A model generated the notes under the pieces. The model made no database searches, was not told the origin of the DNA, and was given only the letters and a program-made list of their open reading frames with translations. The translations under genes and the position numbers were made by a program. From positions 1 to 11,210 of the forward strand of contig DRQI01000228.1 in the NCBI GenBank assembly GCA_011330545.1: a stretch of 11,210 nt of DNA, written 5' to 3'. Positions 1 to 6,503 of the stretch are shown here, one piece after another. Origin of the DNA: Flavobacteriia bacterium. Lineage in GTDB: Bacteria; Bacteroidota; Bacteroidia; Flavobacteriales; Flavobacteriaceae. Every line of letters starts with the position of its first letter. Position 1 is the stretch's first letter.

Positions 1-606
1 CCTCAAACAGCTTCAAGGCCTTTTGATAAAGACCGAGACGGTTTTGTATTGGGTGAAGGAGCCGGAGCTTTGATTTTAGAAGAATTAGAACATGCCAAAG
101 CCAGAGGAGCCACTATTTATGCCGAATTAATCGGTGGCGGCTTATCGGCCGATGCACATCATGTTACAGCGCCACATCCCGAAGGCTTAGGAGCTATCAA
201 TGTGATGAAAAACTGTTTGCAGGATGCCAATATCAAACCCGAAGAAGTTGATGCTATTAATATGCATGGTACTGCAACACCACTAGGTGATATTGCAGAA
301 TCTAAAGCTATCATAGAAGTTTTTGGCGAGCATGCTTATGCTATCAATATCAATTCAACAAAATCAATGACAGGGCATTTGTTAGGTGCTGCCGGAGCCA
401 TAGAAGCCATCGCTTCTATTTTGGCTATTAAAAACAGGTTGGTACCACCAACCATTAATCATTTTACCGATGATGATGCCATTGACCCGAAATTGAATTT
501 CACCTTTAATAAGGCTCAAGAAAGAGATGTGAAAATTGCCATGAGCAATACATTTGGATTTGGAGGCCATAATGCTTGTGTATTATTTAAGAAATATGAG
601 TTGTAA
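1..606 (+). CDS. fabF: 3-oxoacyl-[ACP] synthase II, C-terminal part (5' end outside window)
   Basis: This is the C-terminal 201 residues of beta-ketoacyl-ACP synthase II, the cytosolic condensing enzyme that extends acyl-ACP with malonyl-ACP in type II fatty acid synthesis. The reading frame is open from base 1, so the gene starts upstream and the active-site Cys lies outside the window. Visible thiolase-fold landmarks are HGTATPLGD (first catalytic His at residue 89 of this fragment, bases 265-267), [14 protein letters not shown] (Lys 121 and second catalytic His 126, bases 376-378) and the C-terminal glycine-rich GFGGHN loop (about residues 186-191). This Cys-His-His layout is diagnostic of the KAS I/II class. 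The stop TAA is at 604-606, and rnc follows after 8 bases on the same strand, so co-transcription is likely. FabF rather than FabB is chosen from motif detail and the rnc linkage. Confidence 0.95.
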   Translation, partial: PQTASRPFDKDRDGFVLGEGAGALILEELEHAKARGATIYAELIGGGLSADAHHVTAPHPEGLGAINVMKNCLQDANIKPEEVDAINMHGTATPLGDIAESKAIIEVFGEHAYAININSTKSMTGHLLGAAGAIEAIASILAIKNRLVPPTINHFTDDDAIDPKLNFTFNKAQERDVKIAMSNTFGFGGHNACVLFKKYEL

Positions 607-614
607 ATAAACAA

Positions 615-1349
615 ATGAATTTTATCAAAAATATCCTGAAATCTCGCTCTAAACAAGACGAGATTTTTTTGGCTTCCATTCAAAAAATTTGCGGATTTAA
701 ACCTGCTCACTTAAAATACTATAAAAAAGCATTTACACACAGTTCTGTAAAGAAAAAATCGGCCTCCGGAAAACCGTTAAATTACGAACGGTTAGAATTT
801 TTAGGCGATGCTTTGTTGAGTTCAATCATTGCTATTTACCTCTTTAAGAAAATCTCTTTGGCCACAGAAGGCTATTTAACACAAATGCGTTCTAAGATTG
901 TGAGTAGAGAACACCTTAATGAAATAGGAAAAGATTTAGGGTTGATAAATTTTATCATAAGCAATGTGCCCAAGAAGAATTTTGGCGATAATATTCATGG
1001 CAATATCTTTGAGTCGCTTATCGGTGCCGTATATTTAGACAAAGGATATGGTACCTGCGAAAAATTTATACACAGAACAGTAATAGAGCCGTATGTTGAT
1101 ATAGATAGGTTAGAGGGTAAAATAACCAGTTATAAAAGTGTACTTATTGAGTGGTGCCAAAAAACCAAAAAGCATATCTTTTATGATGTTTATGAAGATA
1201 CGGGCAACGATACCATCAAGCATTTTAGCGTAAAACTTTTTATAGATGATAAAATTGCCTCTAAAGGAAGGGCTACGTCTAAGAAAAAAGCTGAAGAAAT
1301 TGCTTCAAAGCGTGCGTATTATAAAGTTCAAAATAGGATTTCTTTATAA
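615..1349 (+). CDS. rnc: Ribonuclease III
   Basis: The product is 244 residues, a normal length for bacterial RNase III, the Mg-dependent endonuclease that cleaves double-stranded RNA in rRNA and mRNA processing. The N-terminal RNase III domain covers about residues 20-160 and carries the signature ERLEFLGDALL at 58-68, with Glu58, Glu61 and Asp65 matching E. coli Glu38, Glu41 and Asp45. The second acidic cluster reads GNIFESLIGAVYLD (129-142): Glu133 matches the essential E. coli Glu117, but Asn130 stands where E. coli has Asp114. A double-stranded-RNA-binding domain follows at about 170-238, ending in the expected lysine-rich helix SKKKAEEIASKRAY. The ATG at 615 lies 8 bases after fabF and no Shine-Dalgarno sequence is visible, which is usual for this phylum. 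The gene converges with the minus-strand cluster, leaving only 45 bases between the stops. Confidence 0.96.
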   Translation: MNFIKNILKSRSKQDEIFLASIQKICGFKPAHLKYYKKAFTHSSVKKKSASGKPLNYERLEFLGDALLSSIIAIYLFKKISLATEGYLTQMRSKIVSREHLNEIGKDLGLINFIISNVPKKNFGDNIHGNIFESLIGAVYLDKGYGTCEKFIHRTVIEPYVDIDRLEGKITSYKSVLIEWCQKTKKHIFYDVYEDTGNDTIKHFSVKLFIDDKIASKGRATSKKKAEEIASKRAYYKVQNRISL

Positions 1350-1394
1350 AGGCTTTTATGAATTTGAATGAAACCAAATGGCAAAAAACTCGTT

Positions 1395-2183
1395 TCACCA
1401 ACCCTTACGCTTAAAATAAACGGTTAATAGAAATCCGAAATAATCACCTTTTAAATTATATGTTCCAGAAGAAGGCTCAGATTGCAATAAGTTTTGAAAC
1501 TGATAATCACCATCCCAAAAGTTTTCAAAAGTTTTATCAAAAACTATATTTGTTTGAACCATAAAATTTTTAAACATTATATAAGTTCCAATACTAAAAA
1601 GTGCCGTAAGGTGAGCTCTGTTACCATTGTTATAGTTTAAAGAGAAAACTTCTTTAGTTTCATTTGAAGTAGTATCTAAGATAGTATAATTTATATTATT
1701 TGTTGGAACATTAATAAAAAATACCGTAAGTCCGACGTTAAAGTTAAAATAGATATTCTCCCAAAGACGTTTTTTTATCTCGGCATTTATGGGAAATTGG
1801 ATATAAAATTTCCCTTTCAGGCTGCTTTCAAAAAAACGTTGCTCTTCTTTAAAAACATCTTGATTTTTTAAAGTGAATAATAATTTTGAAGGTTGTAATA
1901 GTGTAAATATGATGCCTGTATTAAAACTCCATTCTTTTTCTTTATGATAATGGTATTTTACACTTATTTGGGCTCCTTTAGAAGTGTTAATAGTGATGTT
2001 GGTTATATCATTTCTTGAAATAATTGGCTTGAGGTATGAGATTGTTGCCGCCGAAAAGCCCCAGTTGCTATACATAATAAAATAATCGAAATCTCCTAAT
2101 GGTTTATTTTGAGCGTTTATCGAGAATGAATATACAGTTACAACGCATAAAATTATAATTCTCTTTAGATTATTTGATAACAT
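1395..2183 (-). CDS. Putative outer-membrane beta-barrel protein A (paralog of the adjacent gene)
   Basis: The 262-residue protein begins with a convincing Sec signal peptide (basic LKR, hydrophobic IIILCVVTVYSFS, cleavage INA^QN after residue 24). The mature part is rich in alternating hydrophobic/polar segments with aromatic residues, as in Bacteroidota outer-membrane beta-barrels, and has no internal hydrophobic helix. It ends in a beta-strand (GFLLTVYFKRKGW) that could serve as the C-terminal beta-signal. It is clearly paralogous to the upstream neighbour (2192-3034). Shared blocks include YSxWGFS (38-44), WSFNxG (85-90), YFNFNxG (145-151) and a C-terminal block with QTNIV, KTF, YQF, NLL, SEP, GxY and GD (210-247). 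Eight bases separate the two genes, so translation from one transcript is likely. No named family was assigned with certainty. Placement in the outer membrane is an inference from signal peptide and strand pattern, and the ligand or function is unknown. Confidence 0.8.
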   Translation of the reverse strand: MLSNNLKRIIILCVVTVYSFSINAQNKPLGDFDYFIMYSNWGFSAATISYLKPIISRNDITNITINTSKGAQISVKYHYHKEKEWSFNTGIIFTLLQPSKLLFTLKNQDVFKEEQRFFESSLKGKFYIQFPINAEIKKRLWENIYFNFNVGLTVFFINVPTNNINYTILDTTSNETKEVFSLNYNNGNRAHLTALFSIGTYIMFKNFMVQTNIVFDKTFENFWDGDYQFQNLLQSEPSSGTYNLKGDYFGFLLTVYFKRKGW

Positions 2184-2191
2184 ATAAATTT

Positions 2192-3034
2192 TTATTTTTC
2201 CTTTCTTTTGATTCTTTTTATTTTTTTAGTTCTTTTTTTAAAATAGATAGTAGTTGATAGCCCGATAAAATCTCCGGAAACAATATAATTACCACGAGTA
2301 GGCTCAGATACAAGTAAATTACCAAACTGGTATTCACCTACTAACAAATTTTTAAATGTTTTATTATAAACAATATTTGTCTGTAACATATATTTTTTAA
2401 AAATAAAATATATTCCAACACTTAAATTAATACTGGCTTGAAATTGTTTCTCTTGTGTTTCAACAAATAGTGCAAAGATTTCTCTATCCTCATTTAGTTC
2501 TTCGCTACTCAGGACAACAGATAGTTGATAATCACTTCTTGTTAAATAATATATATTAATACCTGTATTAAAATTAAAATAAGTTTTCAGTGTAAGTTGC
2601 CTTTTAAATTCAAAATTTAATGGAATGGATAAATATAAATTATTATATTCTTTGAAAGAATCTTCAAAACCATTAAAACTATTAAAAACATCTTCTTTTT
2701 TTAATTTGAAAGATAAATTTGAAAGTGGTATCAACGTTAAATTTGCCCCAATATTAAAGCTCCATTGCTTATCTCCATAAAAACGTCTTTTAATACCAAA
2801 TTGAAAACTTGGCATTGATTTATTAACTAAAGTGATATTTCCAAAATTTCTGGTAATAGAGGCTTTGTTATAAAGAATAGGTGTCAATGAAAAGCCCCAT
2901 TTGCTATATCTATTAAATAGGTCTAAATTGTTAGATGATGAATCGTTTTGCGCATTGGTATTATGTATGGAACAAATAATAATGAGTATTATACTCATCG
3001 TTGTTTTTACATTTTTAAGGCAAACAGGTTTCAT
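2192..3034 (-). CDS. Putative outer-membrane beta-barrel protein B (paralog of the adjacent gene)
   Basis: The chosen start, ATG at 3032-3034, gives 280 residues with a good signal peptide: three lysines in the n-region, hydrophobic MSIILIIICSI, cleavage NTNA^QN after residue 28. The frame is open further upstream (ATG at 3047-3049, TTG at 3080-3082), but those starts would put an overlong n-region before the hydrophobic core. The mature part has the same strand-rich layout as the downstream paralog, with YSKWGFS (43-49), WSFNIG (91-96), YFNFNTG (152-158), and QTNIV...KTF...YQF...SEPTRGNY...SGDFIG (218-258). Unlike its paralog it does not stop soon after the last predicted strand (TTIYFKK). 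It continues into a highly basic tail, RTKKIKRIKRKEK, encoded by A-rich DNA. Lipoprotein 3 lies 98 bases upstream. Outer-membrane location is inferred and the function is unknown. Confidence 0.78.
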   Translation of the reverse strand: MKPVCLKNVKTTMSIILIIICSIHNTNAQNDSSSNNLDLFNRYSKWGFSLTPILYNKASITRNFGNITLVNKSMPSFQFGIKRRFYGDKQWSFNIGANLTLIPLSNLSFKLKKEDVFNSFNGFEDSFKEYNNLYLSIPLNFEFKRQLTLKTYFNFNTGINIYYLTRSDYQLSVVLSSEELNEDREIFALFVETQEKQFQASINLSVGIYFIFKKYMLQTNIVYNKTFKNLLVGEYQFGNLLVSEPTRGNYIVSGDFIGLSTTIYFKKRTKKIKRIKRKEK

Positions 3035-3132
3035 TATTTCATGGTTCATAGTGTGTCCAAAACTCACTTTTGGAAATATCAAAACAAAATAGTAAATTTA
3101 AACTTGTACTTTTTCTATTTAAAAATAATAGA

Positions 3133-3582
3133 TTAATTGATGAACAATTCATTAGATTCAAAATTATAAATAATGGTTGTTTCTTCATTGTCGTATAAAT
3201 TATTTTCTATATTTACTACTGTTTCACCGTCAGGATAACCTGATATTGCAGAGATTCTAAGTTTATAACCAACAATATTGTCAATAGCCATAATTTTTAC
3301 CCCAACTTTTTTATATTCTTTAACAACTTTAAAAAAAGTACTTTGATGGTTAGAAGGCATACTCCCTTCAAAACTAGCAGGCTCTGTTATTAGTTGGTCA
3401 AAGCCATTAGTTTTAAAATATTCTGTGTCAAATTTGTAATTTCCTGTTGAATTTGAATTAAAAAAAACGGTTAGTTCTATCATAAAATCATTGAAAGGGG
3501 ATAAATCAATAAAATTATCTTCCGAGTTACATGAGTTTAATAATAAGAATGTTAGTAAAAGGAATAGTTGATACTTTTTCAT
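3133..3582 (-). CDS. Small predicted lipoprotein 3, unknown function
   Basis: This 149-residue protein starts at an ATG (3580-3582). It has a textbook lipoprotein signal: basic MKKY, hydrophobic LFLLLTFLLL, and a lipobox ending LLNSC with the lipidated Cys at 18. Residues just after the Cys (NSEDN) are acidic. Known surface-export signals of Bacteroidota lipoproteins are acidic at this place, so display on the cell surface is possible but unproven. The mature part (about 131 residues) has no recognisable catalytic motif and is rich in beta-type segments such as KIMAIDN, YKLRISAIS and ETTIIYNFESNELFIN, suggesting a small beta-sandwich. It lies between the HExxH protein gene (41 bases upstream) and the barrel pair (98 bases downstream), in the same orientation as both. 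I do not recognise the family. Confidence 0.78.
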   Translation of the reverse strand: MKKYQLFLLLTFLLLNSCNSEDNFIDLSPFNDFMIELTVFFNSNSTGNYKFDTEYFKTNGFDQLITEPASFEGSMPSNHQSTFFKVVKEYKKVGVKIMAIDNIVGYKLRISAISGYPDGETVVNIENNLYDNEETTIIYNFESNELFIN

Positions 3583-3623
3583 TTTTTATAATTTTCAAAG
3601 GTTAATTACTTACCATTATTGAT

Positions 3624-4466
3624 TTATTTTTTTTCTGTGTAAAATTGTGCTTCTCTTTCAAAAAAATTGGAAGAATTATTAGCATTCAACTCATAAAATA
3701 TTCCAAATGTTAAAAAATTAAAATCAGTATGAAAAATTTTGGAATATTTTTTAAGCCAATCGTTATTAATTTTTAAATTGTTAATGGGTTTGTCTAAGTA
3801 TGGATTTAAAGATGAAAAACTTTCAAACTGATATGTATGTACAAGTTCGTGACTAAGAATAAGTTGTTTGCTAAAAATTCTATTTCTCAAAAGAAAAATG
3901 GTATTAGACAATGTTAATCCTTCAGATGTAATTCTGTTGGTAGTAAATACAAATGTACCTGTTTTTATACTTTCATTAATACTTAAATGACCTTGAGTAA
4001 AACCATAAATTGTACTGCTTAGTGCAAATGGCATTACTCTATAAGAAATTTTAAACTTATTTTTAGTAAAAATTTCAAAACGGTTAAAACCAATATTTAG
4101 ATGCCACCTCTCTCCAAAAGATCTATTTGATGCTGCATTTTCTATTATAGAAACTCCGGCGCTATTTATCAATTTTGATGGCCAGATATAACTATAATTT
4201 CCTGTTTTACCATATTTACCGACTAAACATTTACTTTCAAAGAGTAGATAACCACCTAATGCGCCTTGGCTAAAACCTTTCAAAAAAACTTTACCGGTTT
4301 TTTCATTTGGTTTTTTATTTAAGATTGCACCTAAACCACCTATAAAACCACCAAAGCCAATGTTAAATAAACCTGCTTCTAAGTTGTTTTTATGTTGGGC
4401 ATTAATCTTTTTATTATTAAATAGTAATACCGCTAACAGTAGAAATATGACACTAGTTTTATTCAA
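3624..4466 (-). CDS. Secreted protein with HExxH metallopeptidase motif, uncharacterised
   Basis: The 280-residue product has a signal peptide (hydrophobic VIFLLLAVLLF, cleavage near INA^QH at 23). A glycine-rich, strand-like region follows (about 36-75: IGFGGFIGGLGAIL, GALGGYLLF), then beta-type stretches to about 195. Near the C-terminus is SHELVHTYQ (205-213), an HExxH zinc-binding motif with His206, Glu207 and His210, followed by Gln213. A second acidic motif, FEREAQFY (269-276), could supply the third zinc ligand (Glu270 or Glu272). HExxH with a later E-x-E-A element resembles minimal gluzincin-type domains, but no protease activity is demonstrated and the family is not one I can name. 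The likely start is TTG (4464-4466), because no in-frame ATG precedes the signal peptide core. A perfect hairpin lies 23 bases upstream of that start. Substrate and exact envelope location are unknown. Confidence 0.75.
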   Translation of the reverse strand: MNKTSVIFLLLAVLLFNNKKINAQHKNNLEAGLFNIGFGGFIGGLGAILNKKPNEKTGKVFLKGFSQGALGGYLLFESKCLVGKYGKTGNYSYIWPSKLINSAGVSIIENAASNRSFGERWHLNIGFNRFEIFTKNKFKISYRVMPFALSSTIYGFTQGHLSINESIKTGTFVFTTNRITSEGLTLSNTIFLLRNRIFSKQLILSHELVHTYQFESFSSLNPYLDKPINNLKINNDWLKKYSKIFHTDFNFLTFGIFYELNANNSSNFFEREAQFYTEKK

Positions 4467-4488
4467 TATGAGGAGTGTTAATATTTAA

Positions 4489-4523
4489 AATTGCAGGTTA
4501 AAGCAATGATTTAACCTGCAATT
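4489..4523 (-). terminator. Perfect 14-bp inverted repeat, probable terminator after lipoprotein 2
   Basis: The arms AATTGCAGGTTAAA (4489-4502) and TTTAACCTGCAATT (4510-4523) are exactly complementary around a 7-base loop. On the minus strand the hairpin begins 12 bases after the lipoprotein 2 stop, and the outer arm continues into a short T run (TTTT then AAATATT). This position and the weak U-tract fit a Rho-independent terminator. It also sits in the 5' leader of the HExxH gene, so partial read-through or attenuation is possible. Confidence 0.6.
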
Positions 4524-4535
4524 GTACTTGAAATT

Positions 4536-5393
4536 TTATTCTTTTGCAACAGTTGTTAAATCTTTCGCTAAAATGATTGGAAGCCTAACATGTGACTCGG
4601 CATAAAATTTATAAAGTTCCCCTTCTATTTCTTCTATAGCAACATTCCCCCTAAGCAATATTAAATGTACAATACTTAAATTTGGTATATTTTTAAACAA
4701 ATCATTATTTAAAACAGCATGACCATTATCAATATCAATTACATCTGTATTTAAGATATGTTCATTAGTAGAATTTTCAGGTATAGCATTGTTACCAAAA
4801 TATTCTGCTATTACAACCAATCCCTCTTCATTATTTGGATCGGCATTCCATTCTAACACAAAATCTTCATAATAGCATATTGGTAATAATTCATCATCAT
4901 TATCTATTTTAGGATTCGTAATTTCAACCAAATCTGGAATATACATTTCCACTTCTGTCTCAGTAGAGGGATTTCCAACTTTATCTTTTTTATTAGTAGT
5001 ACCAATTTTAAAACTAATAGTTTTCCCATAAATATTTTGTCCATCTACTTTTGACATTTTAACAGCCTTAGTTAACGAGTTTATGGATACATTGTTTATC
5101 GAAAAGTTCCTAGTCTTATTATTATCGTCACTAATGTTAATTCGTTGGACAATCGAAGGTTCCGCTAAGGAATTTGCTTTTAATGAAGAAAATCCCGCAC
5201 TATAATCTGTTTGTCTAAAATAATCGTGATAAATATTTGGTGAAATATCCAGTAATCCGTAACTAGATTTTAACTCAATTGATGTCTCCTGTATTGTTTG
5301 TTCTACACTTTCGGTTTCATTGGTATCGCAAGAAAAAATCAATGCAATGATTACTAATAGAACAAGTGTTATTTTATAATTTATTGTTTTCAT
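4536..5393 (-). CDS. Predicted lipoprotein 2, unknown function
   Basis: The start chosen is ATG at 5391-5393 (285 residues). It gives a compact lipoprotein signal: MKTINYK, hydrophobic ITLVLLVIIALIF, lipobox ending IFSC with the lipidated Cys at 22. A longer frame upstream would overlap the preceding gene and add residues before the signal peptide. After the Cys comes an acidic/threonine-rich linker (DTNETESVEQTIQETS), typical of a tether. The C-terminal half contains a beta-sandwich-like stretch, DFVLEWNADPNNEEGLVVIAEY (177-198), where the Trp, Asp-x-Asn-Asn and Gly pattern suggests an Ig-like fold, followed by repeated hydrophobic strands to the end. I have seen similar W-N-x-D blocks in other Bacteroidota lipoproteins but cannot name a family. 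The gene lies 14 bases after lipoprotein 1, so the two are probably co-transcribed. It ends just before the hairpin at 4489-4523. Confidence 0.78.
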   Translation of the reverse strand: MKTINYKITLVLLVIIALIFSCDTNETESVEQTIQETSIELKSSYGLLDISPNIYHDYFRQTDYSAGFSSLKANSLAEPSIVQRINISDDNNKTRNFSINNVSINSLTKAVKMSKVDGQNIYGKTISFKIGTTNKKDKVGNPSTETEVEMYIPDLVEITNPKIDNDDELLPICYYEDFVLEWNADPNNEEGLVVIAEYFGNNAIPENSTNEHILNTDVIDIDNGHAVLNNDLFKNIPNLSIVHLILLRGNVAIEEIEGELYKFYAESHVRLPIILAKDLTTVAKE

Positions 5394-5407
5394 ATCTTTT
5401 ATATTAT

Positions 5408-6028
5408 TTACATGCATACTGTTTGTCCATTTTGGATATAGCAACCATCTTTAGAAATTACCTTTTTCTTGGATGACCCATCCCTATTACTATATGTTAT
5501 TTTTGTTCCTGCAATGCTTCCAACAACACCACCATTGGGGTCATTTCCTGAACCAGTCCAAACTATATGATAAAAAGTACCGCTTCCAATAGTATTCCTA
5601 AACGTATCCCCTCTTATTCCCACAGTTACCTCCCCAAGAAAAATAGCATTTGAAACAAAAGGTACATTTATGGTGGCTATAGAAACTTCTGGAGCACCTT
5701 GCATAAATGCAACAGTCTTTTCTCCAACACATGCATCACCATTTGCCTTTAAATTAACAGTAATTTTTGCTTGTGATGGGGAGCCGGCATCACCATTAAC
5801 TTCTAAAATATTAACAAGCGATCGCTCAATTCTATCTTGTGGAATTTGGGAGATATGAAAATTAGATAAACCCGAAGGGTGATGTAATTGTAAATTGGTA
5901 AATGAAACTTGATTATTTTCATCCCATAGGCATGTCGGAGTAATAGGGTCAACAGGATTAAACTGCTCACAACTTTGCATAATGACTAAAAATAATAGTA
6001 CTTTAAAAATAAATTCTATTTTTTTCAT
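5408..6028 (-). CDS. Predicted lipoprotein 1, unknown function; first gene of the minus-strand cluster
   Basis: This 206-residue protein starts at ATG 6026-6028. Its lipoprotein signal is basic MKKIEFIFK, hydrophobic VLLFLVIM, then MQSC with the lipidated Cys at 20. The lipobox is not canonical (Gln at -2), but Bacteroidota lipoboxes vary. A short proline-rich spacer follows (FNPVDPITP). The mature part contains four further cysteines (33, 100, 196, 205), which could form two disulfides. Its middle and C-terminal parts are Gly/Asn/Thr-rich, suggesting a beta-sandwich exposed outside the cytoplasm. The protein ends in DGCYIQNGQTVCM. By eye the coding sequence is less AT-rich than the barrel genes. 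Being first after the divergent regulatory region and 14 bases from lipoprotein 2, it is the best candidate direct target of the neighbouring regulator. I do not recognise the family. Confidence 0.75.
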   Translation of the reverse strand: MKKIEFIFKVLLFLVIMQSCEQFNPVDPITPTCLWDENNQVSFTNLQLHHPSGLSNFHISQIPQDRIERSLVNILEVNGDAGSPSQAKITVNLKANGDACVGEKTVAFMQGAPEVSIATINVPFVSNAIFLGEVTVGIRGDTFRNTIGSGTFYHIVWTGSGNDPNGGVVGSIAGTKITYSNRDGSSKKKVISKDGCYIQNGQTVCM

Positions 6029-6078
6029 TTTTTCATTTTTAAAATTATTTTTTTGGATTTCACGAAAATCTTTATATT

Positions 6079-6096
6079 TTACTCTTACTGGAGGCG
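6079..6096 (+). repeat. Motif copy 1 (variant) in the divergent regulatory region
   Basis: The bases TTACTCTTACTGGAGGCG contain TTACTGGAGG (6085-6094), which differs by two bases from the TAACCGGAGG core of the other two copies. They also contain TTACTCTTA (6079-6087), the exact reverse complement of TAAGAGTAA at 6209-6217. It is the copy nearest lipoprotein 1, about 50 bases upstream of its ATG, where it could overlap a promoter. A regulator-binding role is inferred from position and repetition only. Confidence 0.45.
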
Positions 6097-6121
6097 TTTT
6101 CTGACCAAAAAAAACTATTTT

Positions 6122-6228
6122 TATACTCCTCCGGTTATTTGACTGTTGTTTATTTCATAAGCAATTGGTTTTAAGATTAATATTCATTGGTATGTTTTTT
6201 TAATTTTATAAGAGTAACCGGAGGTATA
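6122..6228. repeat. Inverted pair of a CCTCCGGTTA / TAACCGGAGG motif (copies 2 and 3)
   Basis: CCTCCGGTTA at 6128-6137 and TAACCGGAGG at 6215-6224 are exact reverse complements, 77 bases apart. Each is flanked on its outer side by TATA (6122-6125 and 6225-6228), with two extra bases in the first copy. GC-rich islands like these stand out in AT-rich DNA. Candidate roles are operator half-sites for the divergent AraC-type regulator, or a long-range DNA/RNA pairing element. Confidence 0.5.
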
Positions 6229-6430
6229 TGTGTATATTTAAACAATGAAATAGCTACTCAGTTTATTTAAGTTTTAATTCTAATTCCCCATTGGTTGCCT
6301 TATTCTATCATCAAGTAACAAAATAAGCTGAAATGATATGCACTTCAAAATAAACTTGCCCAAGATTTATAAATTTAGACTTATTTCAATCATTTTTTTG
6401 AAGTCACGTTTTTTTGTAAAACTGTGAGTT

Positions 6431-6461
6431 TTTCTATTCCGAAAATATGGTATTATATTTG
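6431..6461 (+). promoter_or_regulatory. Candidate Bacteroidota-type promoter for the TPR/AraC regulator gene
   Basis: TATATTTG (6454-6461) matches the TAnnTTTG -7 consensus of the Bacteroidota primary sigma factor. A degenerate -33 element, TTTC (consensus TTTG), lies at 6431-6434 with 19 bases between. Transcription would begin near 6467, leaving a leader of roughly 35-40 bases before the TTG start. Confidence 0.55.
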
Positions 6462-6490
6462 TAGGTAGATTATTCAAACTAATTGTTAAA

Positions 6491-6496
6491 TAGGAG
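6491..6496 (+). promoter_or_regulatory. Shine-Dalgarno-like TAGGAG that fixes the TTG start of the regulator gene
   Basis: TAGGAG ends 7 bases before TTG at 6504-6506, an ideal spacing. Genes of this phylum mostly lack such sites, so it is informative. It favours the TTG at 6504 over the in-frame TTG at 6483, which lies upstream of the site and would lengthen the signal peptide n-region. Confidence 0.55.
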
Positions 6497-6503
6497 CTCT
6501 AAG

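Larger units (their letters stand above)
6029..6482. other. Divergent intergenic region between lipoprotein 1 and the TPR/AraC regulator gene
   Basis: These 454 AT-rich bases contain no credible coding sequence. The half nearer lipoprotein 1 (6079-6228) carries three related copies of a T(A/T)AC(C/T)GGAGG motif, annotated separately. The half nearer the regulator holds a TATATTTG box (6454-6461), annotated as a promoter. No clear TAnnTTTG box was found on the minus strand for lipoprotein 1, so that start of transcription is unassigned. The rest (about 6229-6425) shows only AT-rich sequence and a short chance-level inverted repeat. Confidence 0.7.

Noticed and set aside
1369..1397. TGAAAC / GTTTCA inverted repeat between rnc and barrel protein A, considered as a bidirectional terminator.
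   Set aside because: A 6-bp stem with a 17-base loop is too weak, and it runs into the stop codon of the minus-strand gene.
2901..3136. Plus-strand open frames of about 62 codons across the 5' end of barrel protein B.
   Set aside because: They overlap the well-supported minus-strand signal peptide and have no recognisable features.
6220..6248. GGAGG followed by ATG opening a six-codon reading frame (ATG at 6228, TGA at 6246-6248).
   Set aside because: Only 3 bases separate GGAGG from ATG, and the GGAGG is explained by the repeated motif found in two other copies. A six-codon leader peptide has no other support.
6342..6404. 9-bp inverted repeat ACTTCAAAA / TTTTGAAGT in the divergent intergenic region.
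   Set aside because: The arms are AT-rich and about 45 bases apart, and in DNA this AT-rich such pairs arise by chance. There is no conserved spacing to a promoter.
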